NCBI GenBank assembly: GCA_964030475.1
Contig: CAXIPT010000091.1
Coordinates: 1 to 64,000, forward strand
DNA length: 64,000 nucleotides
Direction of reading: 5' to 3'
Source of the DNA: Tethya wilhelma
Lineage: Eukaryota > Porifera > Demospongiae > Tethyida > Tethyidae
Under the pieces are notes generated by a model. That model did not search any database. It saw only the letters and a list, made by a program, of their open reading frames with translations, and was not told where the DNA came from. Position 1 is the stretch's first letter; each line of letters begins with the position of its first letter. This document shows positions 11,340-22,172 of the stretch, one piece after another. The translations under genes and the position numbers were made by a program.

Positions 11340-11686
11340 CGGTTAACAAGATTTCGAGAAAGTGCTTTGCGAGCTCCAGAATCGGAAGCTGATGAACACT
11401 TTTGTACGAGCTGCTGAACACAGAGCAAAACTGATAACTTCATCGTGACGATCTAACTCCTCTTGCTCTTTTGCAAGGGACTCCTCATCCTTTTCGTCAA
11501 TGAGGTCAATAATTGAAAAATGTTGCTCGCATCCAATCCATGGAGGATCGGAGTTAGCTGCTTTGCGAGTTCAAGGGTCGCAGGTTCATGAACCTCGGAC
11601 TCAAGCCGTTTGAGTCGTGTCACAAGTTTAGTGATTGAGGCCTTTGCAGCGCCTCTTCGTTTTCTCAAATTTGTTATTTCAGACAT
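11340..11686 (-). pseudogene. Retroelement gag-like N-terminus, frameshifted relic
   Basis: From ATG 11,686 the minus strand encodes MSEITNLRKRRGAAKASITK and a helical segment like the start of Bel/Pao-type gag (DUF1759-type) proteins, which open with a basic RKR..ITK helix and an acidic EEL/EQ-rich second helix. The second part is in another frame from about 11,545, and no protease, reverse transcriptase or integrase follows. It is a dead, truncated copy. Confidence 0.6.
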
Positions 11687-11689
11687 TGT

Positions 11690-12936
11690 TATGTAAGCTT
11701 ACATATAAATTTGACGGGATACAGTTGACTGATGACAAATCGTAACGAACAGTGATCACTATGATGAACTTTGGAAGACGAAAATTCACTTTGAAGTGCT
11801 TGCCACGATACCCTTGTATCGGTGATGGTGCACTCAACATCCAAATATCAAAACTGCGATTCAAATATATATCGATCCGGCTCGAAGGACCAGAAATGTT
11901 AGGCTGAGTGTGTTGAACTCTCAGGGTGGACTGTAACAAACTGACAACATGCACATGCGATGGCTAGACAGGTTAGACCAACAAGAGAGTTGCTCTCATA
12001 CTATTATATAATTATTGAGTCTGCTGTCCTGCGAACAGGTGCAGGAACTGCCAGCTAGCTACTGACAACTGTTAACATTCATGATACTGAGAATCATAGA
12101 TAGCGAGCAGACTGACTGAGCAGCCCTTACAAGCACATTAAATACGGAGGAAATCATCCTAGACTTCCTATAGAGCTATACAACAAATTCAGGGTTGCAT
12201 GTGTACAAGGCTATACATCAATAAGTAACTATTGCTACAATAGTTCAACATACTACTAGATAATACATTATGCATGAACAACCTCTCTCACACCTGTTTA
12301 TAGCTCCTAGAAAAAAAATATATGATAAGCTCACATCTATAGCATTAGGTAGACAAACAAGACTTGTATCCTCCTATAACAATAACCATATGAAATATAC
12401 ATGCACCATTTATACAGTGTCCACAACTTCCAAAGATTCTAACTCCGCATCCAAAGCTAGAAAACTGGACATTGCCAAGTTAGGAATCTTGTAGAGACAC
12501 AAATATAAAAGATATCAAACACAAATACTTATGTATGTACATTGAGGAGGACTAACCTCCAATACTGTTGACAAGTTTTGAGGTCTTAGAAGAGCTGCTC
12601 TGCAACCAATCTGATATCCACGTACCTGTGTGACATGTGCAGTAAGCATACACTCATAACCTTATAGTAAGAAAAACCAAACTTCTGCACTACAGTATCA
12701 TTAATTACACGGTATTAAGACCTGACGCTAGACAGCCAAGGTAAAGGTATTTATAAAAACTCAAAACTTATGCAAAAAGACCATACCTTTGTTACTATAT
12801 CCATAGACACGAGAAATATTCCTTAGTAATACATAAACTGATTTTGTGATTGATAATCACATGACTTTTTACTTCTGCTCAATCGGAAAATAAAATGTGC
12901 ACATGATGCCATGCCACTTTTCTACTATGCATTATT
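11690..12936. other. No gene seen
   Basis: AT-rich DNA upstream of the gag-like relic. The part next to it could hold a long terminal repeat, but no second copy is in the window to prove this. No consistent exon was found. Confidence 0.4.
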
Positions 12937-13910
12937 CCCAGTACGGTGTACTGGGTACATAGGAATGGCACGGATGGCCCACTAGCGTAATAAAAATATT
13001 CACGCGAATAACTCAGCAAAAACCTAGCTTCTTAAGCTACTACTTAGCCTTTTCTCCATCTATTGAGCCTAAAACATAGCCTAAAACCATCGCTAAAGTA
13101 ACAATCTAAAGTATGCCAAACCTCCAATTTTCTCCATCTTCTTCTTCTTCTTCTTCTTCTTCTTCTTCTTCTATCTTGGAACGACTTTTCTCAAAGACCG
13201 CTCGCTTTCAGAAGCTAATTCTTGAATGAAAAAACTTGGTTTCTTTGTCTTCACGTGCTTTTGTATCGGTTATTCGTCTTTTTAGCTGAGTCGCTAGATA
13301 CAAGATGAAAAGCGACTTCTCCATATGGCAGCCATTCATTTTTATACTCATTAATAATTCATTAGCTACCTTAGAAATTAAGTTGACTACCCTTTTTCAG
13401 TTAGATAAGTGTGCGTTATTTGGAATCGAATATTCGCTGCCCTGCCTGTTTTACCTGAAGATTTCTGGTTGTGCTAAATTAAGTCTCTGTAACCAGGGTA
13501 AATCTTAAATATTTAGGAGGCGAATAGACTACTTGTTGTCATTATAAGAAGATGAGCAAAGCAAGTAAATTTTGTAAGATACAGCTCCAGCCTCCTCCCG
13601 CTGAGATACTTCACCTGACTTTCCATAACATAGTATCCATGCTGATAATGTACAAGTAGCTACCATATGTACCCTCTCTGAGAAAACCAAGCAAAATGCG
13701 CCAATGATTTTCTTTTTTATGCGACCATTACCTAGTATAACCTTTGAACTGTTGATTCTTCAAATGAGCTCCCGAGCGTTTGTAGTTGCAGAGATATGAG
13801 CGCTTATACACACGGAGCGCCCATACTAAAGATTGCAGAGTTTGCAATTTTTATACGTAACTATGGAATGAATTGCATTATCTGTATACTTTCGGAAACG
13901 GCAATGAATA
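12937..13910 (+). mobile_element. Repeat family Y, copy 1
   Basis: Starts with the family's terminal hairpin (CCCAGTAC, short loop, GTACTGGG), then GTACATAGGAATGGCACGG, a TTC-rich microsatellite (13,138-13,172) and AT-rich DNA. Near-identical order is seen at 53,859-54,550 and 57,493-58,240; partial copies lie at 15,179, 30,767, 34,690 (reverse) and 41,050 (reverse). No coding capacity: a non-autonomous dispersed repeat. Confidence 0.8.
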
Positions 13911-15156
13911 ACAAGTGAAAAAAACATTGGAAATGTAGGAATGGCCAAAAGAAAGCATGCAAACAAGATGGAATGGCTGTTTGAGTGTGTGCCTGTGTGG
14001 GCTGTATGTAGTGCTCTCTTCCCATGTTGAGTCCCTCATATTGCCCATAGGAATAATTCTTTACACACTCAAACAGCCATTCCATCTTGTTTGCTTTCTT
14101 TTCTACGATTTGGCCATTCCTATGTCTCATTACATTTCAGTCTACACTAAGACCCCAAGTTTATCACACAAACGGAAGCGTGTCATACAAGTGGAATGCA
14201 TAGTACAGTTGTGTCATAATCTGCAGTCGTGACACGTTGTGGTTAATGAATATAATTACTCCATGAGGCTTAGTGGGCATTAATATTCATACCTTGTACT
14301 ATTGCGCAGCGCCCTCTAGTACTTACGTAAACTGACAGTTTTTGATGAGCAAAGTCGCTTCTTTTCCAGTTTTCCATGCCTGGTATCTTCAACACGCATG
14401 GATTCTTTTATTCCAGATTCAAGGTATGTATAGTGCTAGTACTTTAGAATTGATATCTGAATTCTACATAAGCAGAGATATCCAGTACCGATTTGTTCAA
14501 AGTACATGAATATCATTAATTTCTGTGGAAGTTCTAAAACATGCCCAGCAAAGATGGCAACTTTTCAATGTCTACCTAGCGCTAGCAGTCTAACTCTTTA
14601 CAGTCTATTAGAGCAAGTGTAGAGCTACATTTCAGTGCTGACTAGAACTCTGTGGACCCTTCCTAGGCTGTGTGAGTGCTTGATTAATACAGCAATTATT
14701 TATGATTTTGTACAAGCTGAATTTTTTTCATACTTTAGTTGCAACTTTCTTGCACATAGCTGATAGCAGTCCAAGATGTAGACATTCAAAAAATGTACTC
14801 TGTAAGCTTCATACATGCTCAGTACTGATTTGATCCAATTTCAAAGTTGTTTTCTCCACTCTATGATAGCTAGCTACTTAGCTGTAGTTTACTTTTTCAT
14901 TTTGACTTACTTTGCTAAAACTTGGTATCAATCCAGAGCGCTTGACCTCCTCTGCTCAAAAATCATACTGGTTTGAACTGAACTAGTCCTGAACGTGAGT
15001 TATAGCTGGTAAAAGTAACAGCTAATTTACAACTTGCCACATGTAGTATGAATCTCATTATCTCCCATACTCTGTACAAACCCAAAATGTTCGATAAATA
15101 GTATGTATTTCCGGGGGTCTTAGTGTAGACTGATTTCCAATGTTTTTTTCACTTGT
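13911..15156. mobile_element. Hairpin MITE Z, copy 1, split by a nested element
   Basis: Left arm 13,911-14,000 and right arm up to 14,137 are complementary (GAATGGCTGTTTGAGTG against CACTCAAACAGCCATTC). The outer part of the right arm, TTCCAATG...TTTTTTTCACTTGT, continues at 15,133-15,156 after the inserted element 14,138-15,132. The intact copy at 54,583-54,854 shows the uninterrupted form. Confidence 0.85.
14138..15132 (+). mobile_element. DNA transposon family 'CAGTCTACAC', copy 1 (995 bp, non-autonomous)
   Basis: Terminal inverted repeats CAGTCTACACTAAGACCCC / GGGGTCTTAGTGTAGACTG are flanked by the 4-bp direct repeat ATTT (14,134-14,137 and 15,133-15,136). The insertion splits MITE Z cleanly, and the empty site is visible in the other Z copy. 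There is no open frame of note. A second full copy is at 25,951-26,952, inverted, and a fragment is at 55,685-55,860. Superfamily is uncertain: a 4-bp duplication is reported for Chapaev-, Sola- and Academ-type elements. Confidence 0.92.
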
Positions 15157-15178
15157 TTGTTCTCATTTTTTTATAATT

Positions 15179-15354
15179 CCCAGTACGGTAGTACTGGGTA
15201 CATAGGAATGGCACGGATGGCCCATTAGCGCAATACAAATATTCACGCGAATAACTCTGCAAAAACTGAGCACTTGCCACTAAAAGGCTTCTCAAGCTAC
15301 TATTTAGCTCATTCTCTTTCCAACAAGCCCAAAAACATGGCCTAAAACCATCGC
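15179..15354 (+). mobile_element. Repeat family Y, copy 2 (truncated at an N)
   Basis: Full terminal hairpin and the first 170 bp of family Y, ending at the single N at 15,355, after which unrelated sequence begins. The break may be an assembly join. Confidence 0.85.
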
Positions 15355-15419
15355 NACGCTGCCAGGCCAGCAACTTGAGAAGAGTATTGTGTAAGGTAAG
15401 TGGTATTATAAAAACGTAG

Positions 15420-15530
15420 TGCCCAGGCAGAAATTACGGTGCAAGATCTTACTTCAAAAAATAGCAAGATATTTCAAGATCTTGCAAGAAATTAATTTTC
15501 TTGCAAGATTTTGCAAGAAAATGCAAGGTA
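15420..15530. repeat. Palindromic repeat with GATCTTGCAAGA, copy 1
   Basis: Shares GCAAGATCTTACTTCAAAA and AGATATTTCAAGATCTTGC with 20,263-20,385, where both arms are present. Here the second arm is partly lost. Confidence 0.75.
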
Positions 15531-15647
15531 CTTCAGCAGTGATTGTTTTGACAAGTACAAGTCAAAGCAGCCTTAGTGTGGCAACTCAGTGGCTTACAGC
15601 TAGCTATTCACGTAGCTACTACACACGCTGAACTAAATGATTAACAA

Positions 15648-15783
15648 GTAAGCACATGAATTGTTGTGCAATTATGGGAAATAATTACACAGTTATGGAC
15701 AAATTGCACTCGGCGTTGCCTCGTGCAATTACACCATATCTGTGCAATTATTTCCCAAATTGCACTCCAATTCATGTGATTAC
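15648..15783. mobile_element. Short imperfect-hairpin MITE
   Basis: Ends are complementary: CACATGAATTGTTGTGCAAT on the left against ATTGCACTCCAATTCATGTG on the right, with GGGAAATAATT / AATTATTTCCC inside. About 136 bp and non-coding. Confidence 0.7.
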
Positions 15784-15784
15784 C

Positions 15785-16800
15785 TATACTAACTGACTTA
15801 CTTGAGAAGGATTTCCCGGCAGAGAACCAGAATGTGTTGAACCAACTTTGACAGCAAAAAGAAACATCTTTTCATAGGTAGACTAGCTGCTACATTCCTT
15901 GATACTCATTTTCATCACAAATAAGCCTAAACAAAAACTAGAAAGCTTTGAAACTTAGTGTATAAATTCATGTACTTCAATGCAGCCATCTTTGTAGGTA
16001 GAGTTCAAAGGTCATTATTTATCCACATGGCATTATTATGCGCATGCGCATTAGCCTCCTCCAGCTGCTCAAGCTTTTTGTAGAGACTAACCAATCTCTG
16101 ATACTCTCGATCCACACTGTAGTGTTGAAAAAAGTGAATGAACAAGTAGTAGGAATAGGCAGTGTAATAAAAAGCATTGGAACAAGGGATGTCTCAATTT
16201 CGGCACATGACTACTTCATTCCAATTCTTGGCCAGCAGTCCAGTTTAAGTTATCTGTCTGTTATATTACTCCACTGCTTGGTCAACTGATCAGTAGAAAT
16301 TTGAACCAATGCAATAGTAAGCTATGGTACTATGGTACACTGAGATCATTGCATTTACAACACGGAGGATCCATATCAGGGATAAAGAATAAAAATGAAG
16401 TAGTCATGTGCCAAAATTGAGACACTGATCCCTTGTTCCAATACTTTTTATCACACTATCATTATTGACAACTATCACCATCACATCAACTATAACCGGC
16501 GTATTGTACATCATTTCTCTGGAAATTGCATTCAAGTATAAGAGTCAAAAAGGAAGGAAGGAGGAAACAAAATTGCATTGTTCTGGCTTCCCACCAGTGC
16601 TCTGTCCAGGATGCTCAAGGAAGCTTTTTTGAGTTTTGTAGGTCCACACATTTTAGAAAACTGTCTAAGGAAGGCCTCTAAGCATATTTGAAGGCCGCGC
16701 TTAGCTCTCTTTCTCTGAAAATTTATAAGCTTGAACATTTTGTATTGTGTCAATGGGACAGATGGCCCATTCCTGGCTACTATACTGTGATGTACTACCG
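15785..16800 (-). mobile_element. Repeat family V, copy 1, with W hairpin inside
   Basis: Reads in the opposite sense to copies at 23.4 and 34.5 kb and ends with GGCCCATTCCTGGCTACTAT near 16,790. Contains an NRF-1-like palindrome TGCGCATGCGCA at 16,039-16,050 and a decayed W hairpin at 16,142-16,466. Further V copies: 17,100-17,345, 19,716-20,212, 23,425-27,580 (interrupted) and 34,535-34,681. Confidence 0.75.
16142..16466. mobile_element. W hairpin MITE, copy 1 (decayed)
   Basis: Arms TTTCGGCACATGACTACTTC and the complementary AAGTAGTCATGTGCCAAAAT are recognisable, with the outer GGCAGTGTAATAAAAAGCAT end present. Compare the intact hairpins at 19,325-19,715 and 27,581-27,938. Confidence 0.75.
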
Positions 16801-17099
16801 TACGTATGATAATCACACATCATAGAAATTTGAGGGATAATCTGCAAGTAAGTACTATAATAAGCCCTTCCAATTTCAACGTAGAATTCCATTTTCCAGA
16901 ATTATGATTGATCAACTTTAAAAATTTAATGTAATTGATTCAATAGCTATCTATACAGCGCTTTCAAATTTGGAGCAGCTGCCATAGCTCATTAAAAATT
17001 CAAGTGCAATTACTAGCTCATTAAAATTCAAGTGCAATTACGAAAATAATTGCACAGTTAGTAATACAGAAGTTTGTATAGAGAGTATATAACTATATG

Positions 17100-17345
17100 A
17101 TTAGGAAGGAAGTACATACGTAAGTAAGAAAAAAATTGCACTATGGTGGTTTCCCAACAGTAGCGCTTTATACGAGTGCTGAGGAATTAAAGTTTCTGTG
17201 AGTTTTAGGCCTTGCATACAACTGGTGTTCTGTCACAGAGAGCCATTGAGCAAGCCTGAGTTTAAGAGTCTGCTTGTTTTGCTAAATTTTTGTGATCATA
17301 AACATTTTGTACTGTGTCTATGGGACAGTTGGCCCATTCCTACTA
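17100..17345 (-). mobile_element. Repeat family V, partial copy
   Basis: Matches the end of V copy 1: AAAAATTGCACTA, then the sequence up to ACTGTGTCTATGGGACAGTT and GGCCCATTCCTACTATACG. It lacks the distal half and the W hairpin. Confidence 0.7.
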
Positions 17346-17361
17346 TACGTACTACTGTAGG

Positions 17362-17741
17362 CAGGGGCATAGCCAGGATTTAGAGTAAGGGGGTGCTAAA
17401 ACTGTGCGCGCAGAGCGCGCCTAAAATTTTGGGATGCCACGCCCACTTTGGGGTCACGTGACCGATATCACGACCTTTGAACTATTGCTGGAAGCAAGCT
17501 GCTGAGCGCTTTCGATCGACCTAGCGTGAATTAAACGGTTCTGAAGTTTGTTTATCAAGAGCTCAGACATAGATGAGCTTGGAAAATAGCTTCAAGCAAC
17601 AAACATGTAAGAAATAGAGATTTTTAAAGGCTTGATTACTGATTAATAAATCCAATTATAGTAATGGTTTTTGCGCTTCCGCTCATGCAGTGGCAAAGGG
17701 GGTGCTCGAGCACCCTGAGCAGCCCCCTGGCTACGCCCCTG
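17362..17741. mobile_element. MITE with CAGGGGCATAGCCAGG ends
   Basis: Terminal inverted repeats CAGGGGCATAGCCAGG and CCTGGCTACGCCCCTG bound 380 bp of non-coding DNA. This terminal type is widespread in animal genomes and is usually linked to hAT-like elements; that link is from general knowledge. No clean target duplication was found. Confidence 0.75.
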
Positions 17742-17745
17742 GTAT

Positions 17746-18183
17746 CAAGAGTAAATAAGGGGAGGAGAGTGTCGAACGGCGCATACTCGTGTAGAAACAC
17801 TGTGTACAAAGTAACATGATCTGCACGTGAGTAAACCTACGTAAATGGGGCGTGGCCACACACTTTACGTCATCAAGAGCGTTGAAAAAACGAGCAAATA
17901 AACTAAGCTGCTCGTAGATTTCCAAGCCCAAGCGAGCTTACTTACGGAGGACCTAACAAATCTGAGTGAAAAAGCAAACAGCCAGCTTCAAGAAGGCCAG
18001 AAAGGACCAAAATTTTACGTAAGTGCGTGGCCACGCCTCGTATACGACGTCAGTGTAGAAATTTACTAGTAGATTACAGATAGATATACGTTGTTTAGTC
18101 ACGTGCAGGTCATGTTACTTTGTACACAGTGTTTCTACACGAGTATGCGCCGTTCGACACTCTCCTCCCCTTATTTACTCTTG
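17746..18183. mobile_element. Long-arm hairpin MITE (438 bp)
   Basis: Near-perfect inverted arms of roughly 80 bp: CAAGAGTAAATAAGGGGAGG leads on the left and its complement ends at 18,183, with GTCGAACGGCGCATACTCGT in each arm. The 7-bp CTGGTAT flanks both sides (17,739-17,745 and 18,184-18,190) and is a plausible target duplication. Confidence 0.85.
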
Positions 18184-18295
18184 CTGGTATGTATGATATG
18201 TTATATTGATCATAACTACAAAGAAAACAGACATCATAAAAAATCTAGAATAATTATACTGCCCAATCATGAACTTTGAATTAGTATAACGGCAA

Positions 18296-18563
18296 CTCAG
18301 GTGCATTAAGGACTGGGACCCTCATTAACTTTTCCTTAAATGCGTAATCAATAACTAGCAGTATCGTCTCATCATGTACTACTATTCCACTACTGGGAAT
18401 TTTGATATCACGTTTCCATGGTGAGATACGACCCGAAATAGTCTTAGCATTAGGACTATGTTACCATCAGTTTCCATGGTGATAGCACAATTGGTTTTTG
18501 AGATATATCGATTATGCATTTAAGGAAGAGTTAATTAGGGTCCCAGTCCTTAATGCACCTGAG
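18296..18563. mobile_element. Hairpin MITE, CTCAGGTGCATTAAGGAC ends
   Basis: About 50-bp complementary arms (CTCAGGTGCATTAAGGACTG left; the exact complement ends at 18,563) around a 170-bp centre. Non-coding and not related to the neighbouring hairpin. Confidence 0.85.
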
Positions 18564-18820
18564 AACATAATAATATAATTATAAGCAATAAAATGATTAA
18601 AAATTTACAACATCAACATTCAGTGTCTTTATATATAATAATACCATAGATCAGAAAATTTTTGCTGCTATAAATTTTTGCTTGTTTAAGTTTCACCACT
18701 TCAACCAATTTAGTAAAGATTGCCATACATTTTAAATTTTCATGCGTTTACTTTTCACGTGCATGGCGAAAAATTTTTAACAGTGAAAATTTGCTGATCT
18801 ACGGTAGTAGAGGTACATAC

Positions 18821-19084
18821 TTTTTCCACATCTTTCTTTTGCAATCTTATCAGCAACACCTGTTTGACCAATTTTTCTCAGGTTTTCTTCTAACACCTCC
18901 CATGTGAGAGGGTCTCCACACACTTTTGTCACATCATATTCTTTTCGTAACCAAGCCCTCACCATGTCATCAGGCAGGTTGATCATATGAGTATTCATCA
19001 AACCAAGCAAGGATCCTAGTTGTCTCACCTTTTCAATGTCTAATTTCATCAAATATAGTGTCGCCTGAGCAAAATCACCTTCAC
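18821..19084 (-). CDS. Death-domain exon (partial gene)
   Basis: An open exon with acceptor TAAG before 19,084 and donor GTATGT after 18,821. The peptide includes VRQLGSLLGLMNTHMINLPD, then DDMVRAWLRKEYDVTK, then TWEVLEENLRKIGQTGVADK. This is the six-helix death-domain pattern with the conserved W, the AWL motif and a final IGQ..VA..I helix, typical of the large sponge and cnidarian death-domain families acting in apoptosis or innate signalling adaptors. No further exons of the gene could be identified, so the partner domains are unknown. It may be a gene fragment. Confidence 0.75.
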
Positions 19085-19324
19085 CTTACATGCAATGATT
19101 AAAGCAGAATTATAATATAAATAATTAAACGATAAATAATATAATTTATACAATATCATAGGTGATTAATAATAATTCCTTTTGAACACAGTTACTGCCA
19201 ACAGTATAAAAATTATATCGTATACATAGTAAACCATTGTGCATGTGTAGCATGTATAATCATATTCTTCAAGAATTCCATTATATATACTCTGATATAC
19301 CTACATGCATGTCACCTATAGCCT

Positions 19325-19715
19325 ACAAGTAATAAAAATTTTGAAAAATAAGTAGTGTAGGAATGGGCAGTGCGGTAAAAAGTATTGGAACAAGGTAGGG
19401 TCTCAGTTTCGGCACATGACTACTTCATTTTTATTTTTTAACCCTCATAATTATGGATTTTTCAGTGTTGTGTTGCAATAATCTGTAAATAATAATAATA
19501 CCATAGCTATTGCATTGGTTCACTATTATAATAATTATTTGGCTAAGCAATGGAGTAAACTATAATAGACAGGTATATATATAACCTGCTGGCCAAGAGT
19601 TGGGCATAAAAATGAAGTAGTCATGTGCCGAAACTGAGACCCTACCTTGTTCCAATACTTTTTACCGCACTGCCCATTCCTACACTACTTATTTTTCAAA
19701 ATTTTTATTACTTGT
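19325..19715. mobile_element. W hairpin MITE, copy 2
   Basis: Long inverted arms: ACAAGTAATAAAAATTTTGA at the left and its complement at the right, with GGCAGTGCGGTAAAAAGTAT and TTTCGGCACATGACTACTTC inside both arms. Sits at the end of a V repeat, like the other two W copies. Confidence 0.88.
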
Positions 19716-20212
19716 TCATTCACTTTTTTCAACACTACAGTGTGGAGACTATCAGAGACTGCATGGTTAGTCCCTACAAAAAGCTTGAGTCTCAGCTACA
19801 TGCACTTCTTATGCTAGAGGCTAGTGCTCATGCGCATAATAATGCCACGTGGATAATGACCTTTGAACTCTACCTACAAAGATGGCTGCATTGTAGCACA
19901 TGAATTTATACACTAAGTTTCAAAGCTTTCTAGTTTTTGTTCAGGCCTATTTACGATGAAAACGAGTATAAAGGAACGTACTACAAAAGAAAAGAACTTA
20001 CTTTGTGGCGTCAAAGTTGGCTCAACACTTTCTGGTTCTCTGGAAATCGTTTTCAAGTAAGTCAGATAGAAGGAAGTAAGTAAGTAAGTTAGGAGAACAA
20101 AATTGCACTAGTGTGGCTTCTCGCAAGCGCTCTCTCTACGAGTGATCAGAAAAGTTTCGGCGAAGTTTAAGCCTTCCATGCAGTTGGTTTTCTGTAAAGG
20201 AGAGCCTCTGAG
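19716..20212 (+). mobile_element. Repeat family V, copy next to the scaffold gap
   Basis: Continues directly from the W hairpin through GAACAAAATTGCACTAGTG and is cut off by the run of N at 20,213. Its NRF-1-like palindrome is mutated here (CATGCGCAT). Confidence 0.75.
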
Positions 20213-20262
20213 NNNNNNNNNNNNNNNNNNNNNNNNNNNNNNNNNNNNNNNNNNNNNNNNNN
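20213..20262. other. Assembly gap (50 N)
   Basis: Fifty consecutive N separate a V repeat from a palindromic repeat. The true distance and junction are unknown. Confidence 1.
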
Positions 20263-20385
20263 TACTTCAAAAAATAGCAAGATATTTCAAGATCTTGCAA
20301 GAAAATTAATTTCTTGCAAGATCTTGAAATATCTTGCTATTTTTTGAAGTAAGATCTTGCACGTAATTTCTGCCTGGGCAAAATT
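20263..20385. repeat. Near-perfect palindrome with GATCTTGCAAGA arms, copy 2
   Basis: Arms TACTTCAAAAAATAGCAAGA and its exact complement flank a short AATTAATT centre. About 45 bp per arm, cut on the left by the gap. Confidence 0.85.
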
Positions 20386-20758
20386 TATAGCCGCGAAAAT
20401 CTCCCAATCTATGGTATAGTCGTAGAAGTCTAAAAATTAAGGATGCCCCTGATGTACTGTATACCATAATAGCAGGAAATTTTGTGGTGTCAAAAACTTT
20501 CATGGATGTCTCTAGTCGAACAGTTTTGCGTTTTAACTTTCACAGATGAGCTGTGCGACTTTCATTCGTATATACATTACGGAAAATTTCATGGATATAC
20601 ACTTTCACGGATGGATCATAATCTGCAAAAACCGCGAAAGCTAAACCCCATGAAACTTTCCAACTACATAGTTGGACCAAAGCTTGCTATAAACTTGAAC
20701 TACACACTTTAGTGGCTAAGGATACAGTTAGTTTAACTGTAATAGAATCATTGCTTAC

Positions 20759-20876
20759 CTCAATGGCTGTCTTGAATGTCTGCAGTTTAACTAAGAGAGG
20801 TTCCCACACTCCTGGCAACTCATTCATGTCTGCTAGCGCTCCACTGTCACCATCAACACCCCACCATGGGTTGCCA
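20759..20876 (-). pseudogene. Orphan exon of chaperonin TCP-1 subunit gamma (CCT3-like)
   Basis: Between acceptor ATAG and donor GTAAGC the exon encodes WWGVDGDSGALADMNEL, then PGVWEPLLVKLQTFKTAIE. CCT3 has WGVNGETGxLxDMKELGIWEPLAVKLQTYKTAVE at the same place, close to its C-terminus in the equatorial ATPase domain. One residue (Pro) is inserted relative to the family. The expected next exon (LLLRIDD-type) and all upstream CCT3 exons are not in the neighbourhood. Either the introns exceed the window's repeat-rich flanks or, more likely, this is a duplicated fragment. Confidence 0.7.
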
Positions 20877-21159
20877 CTATATAGCAACATGCTTAGCCTA
20901 CATGGAGATAGAGTGAGATGACAAGCAAGAGTGATACCTAAAGAGAATGCATGGACACTACTAGGTCTACATAAAGTAATCCAATAGCACACTAACTCAC
21001 TCTCAATGAAGTGAGCACTCTGATGGTGTTAACAGGGGGGAGATCTGATAATTAAAGTTATAATCTTTAAGTTGGTAGTACCTTTAAATTCCTTTTACTG
21101 TTAAGGCCAATTTTCACCTATTAATTTTTCACAATAAACTTGTGTAAAACCATTGCAGT

Positions 21160-21780
21160 TGAGTGTTCTAGTTGAGTGAGTTTGTGGTACAGTGTACATG
21201 TGTGCTCACAACCACATGTATAACACAATGTATCAGGGTTGCTTACCATCCATCAATTCTTAGGCTAGCTTGCAGTGTGACACAGTCCAGAGCTAGCCTA
21301 GTCCAGAGCCACTTGGTTGTAAGTGTGTCAGTGGAGCATCTTGGAGCATTCTGACTGCTTCAGGAGTACAAACACTCAACACAGCCTCCAGCAGCAGCAG
21401 CAGCAGCTGGGTGGTAAAGACACATGGACAGAGAGAGAGAGAGAGAAAAGAAGACACTATAATACAACCATAAAACAGTGAATAGGAGTGAGTGTGTGCA
21501 CTATAGGAGATGTGAGTACATTATGTGTGAGACTGTCAGTGAGAGCTAGCACATTCACAGGTTGTATGGTTGTGGTTTTATCTCCATGGAAATACTAATT
21601 GTTTCAACTCTCAATTCTATAGTCCAACATACTAGGGAAATGGGAAGTGAATGTGTAACTGTTTGTTAGTGAGGACAGTCATGATACAGTGTAGGTTTTA
21701 GTGTGTGTTAGCTGTAGTGATAGTAGGAGTGAGGCTGAGAGTCCACTCCTCACGTCCTCCATCACTGAGGAGATGAAGAC
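21160..21780. repeat. Segmental duplication, copy B
   Basis: Matches 9,145-9,290 and 9,630-9,790 in order and orientation, about 12 kb apart. It contains a small CAG microsatellite (21,389-21,407) and a GA run (21,431-21,449) absent from copy A. Confidence 0.75.
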
Positions 21781-22172
21781 AAGGACTACCATCATCACAA
21801 TCAACTACACCACAACACACCAAACACAACACCACCTAAAAGGCACATTATCCTATAGCATGGCATACCCTCTAATAATCTAGCCACTAGACTATAGCAT
21901 ATGGGCCCATGCACCAGCATAAATTTATGACCAACTTCAGCCAGGACATGAAATGAGATTTTAGTGTGACATATGTACCATATAAATTCATCATCATAGT
22001 ACATAAAAGCAGTAGAGCAGAAAGAGTGAGACTCCATAATTGTTGGCATAATACAAATTTTGAGCACTTTTAGGAGTGAGACGGCTTCAAAATGAGTGAG
22101 ACTTGGTACGTATGCTATATGCTATAGCTACATGACTCCTTAAGGGGCAGCGACTCCCATATGCTCTGTACT

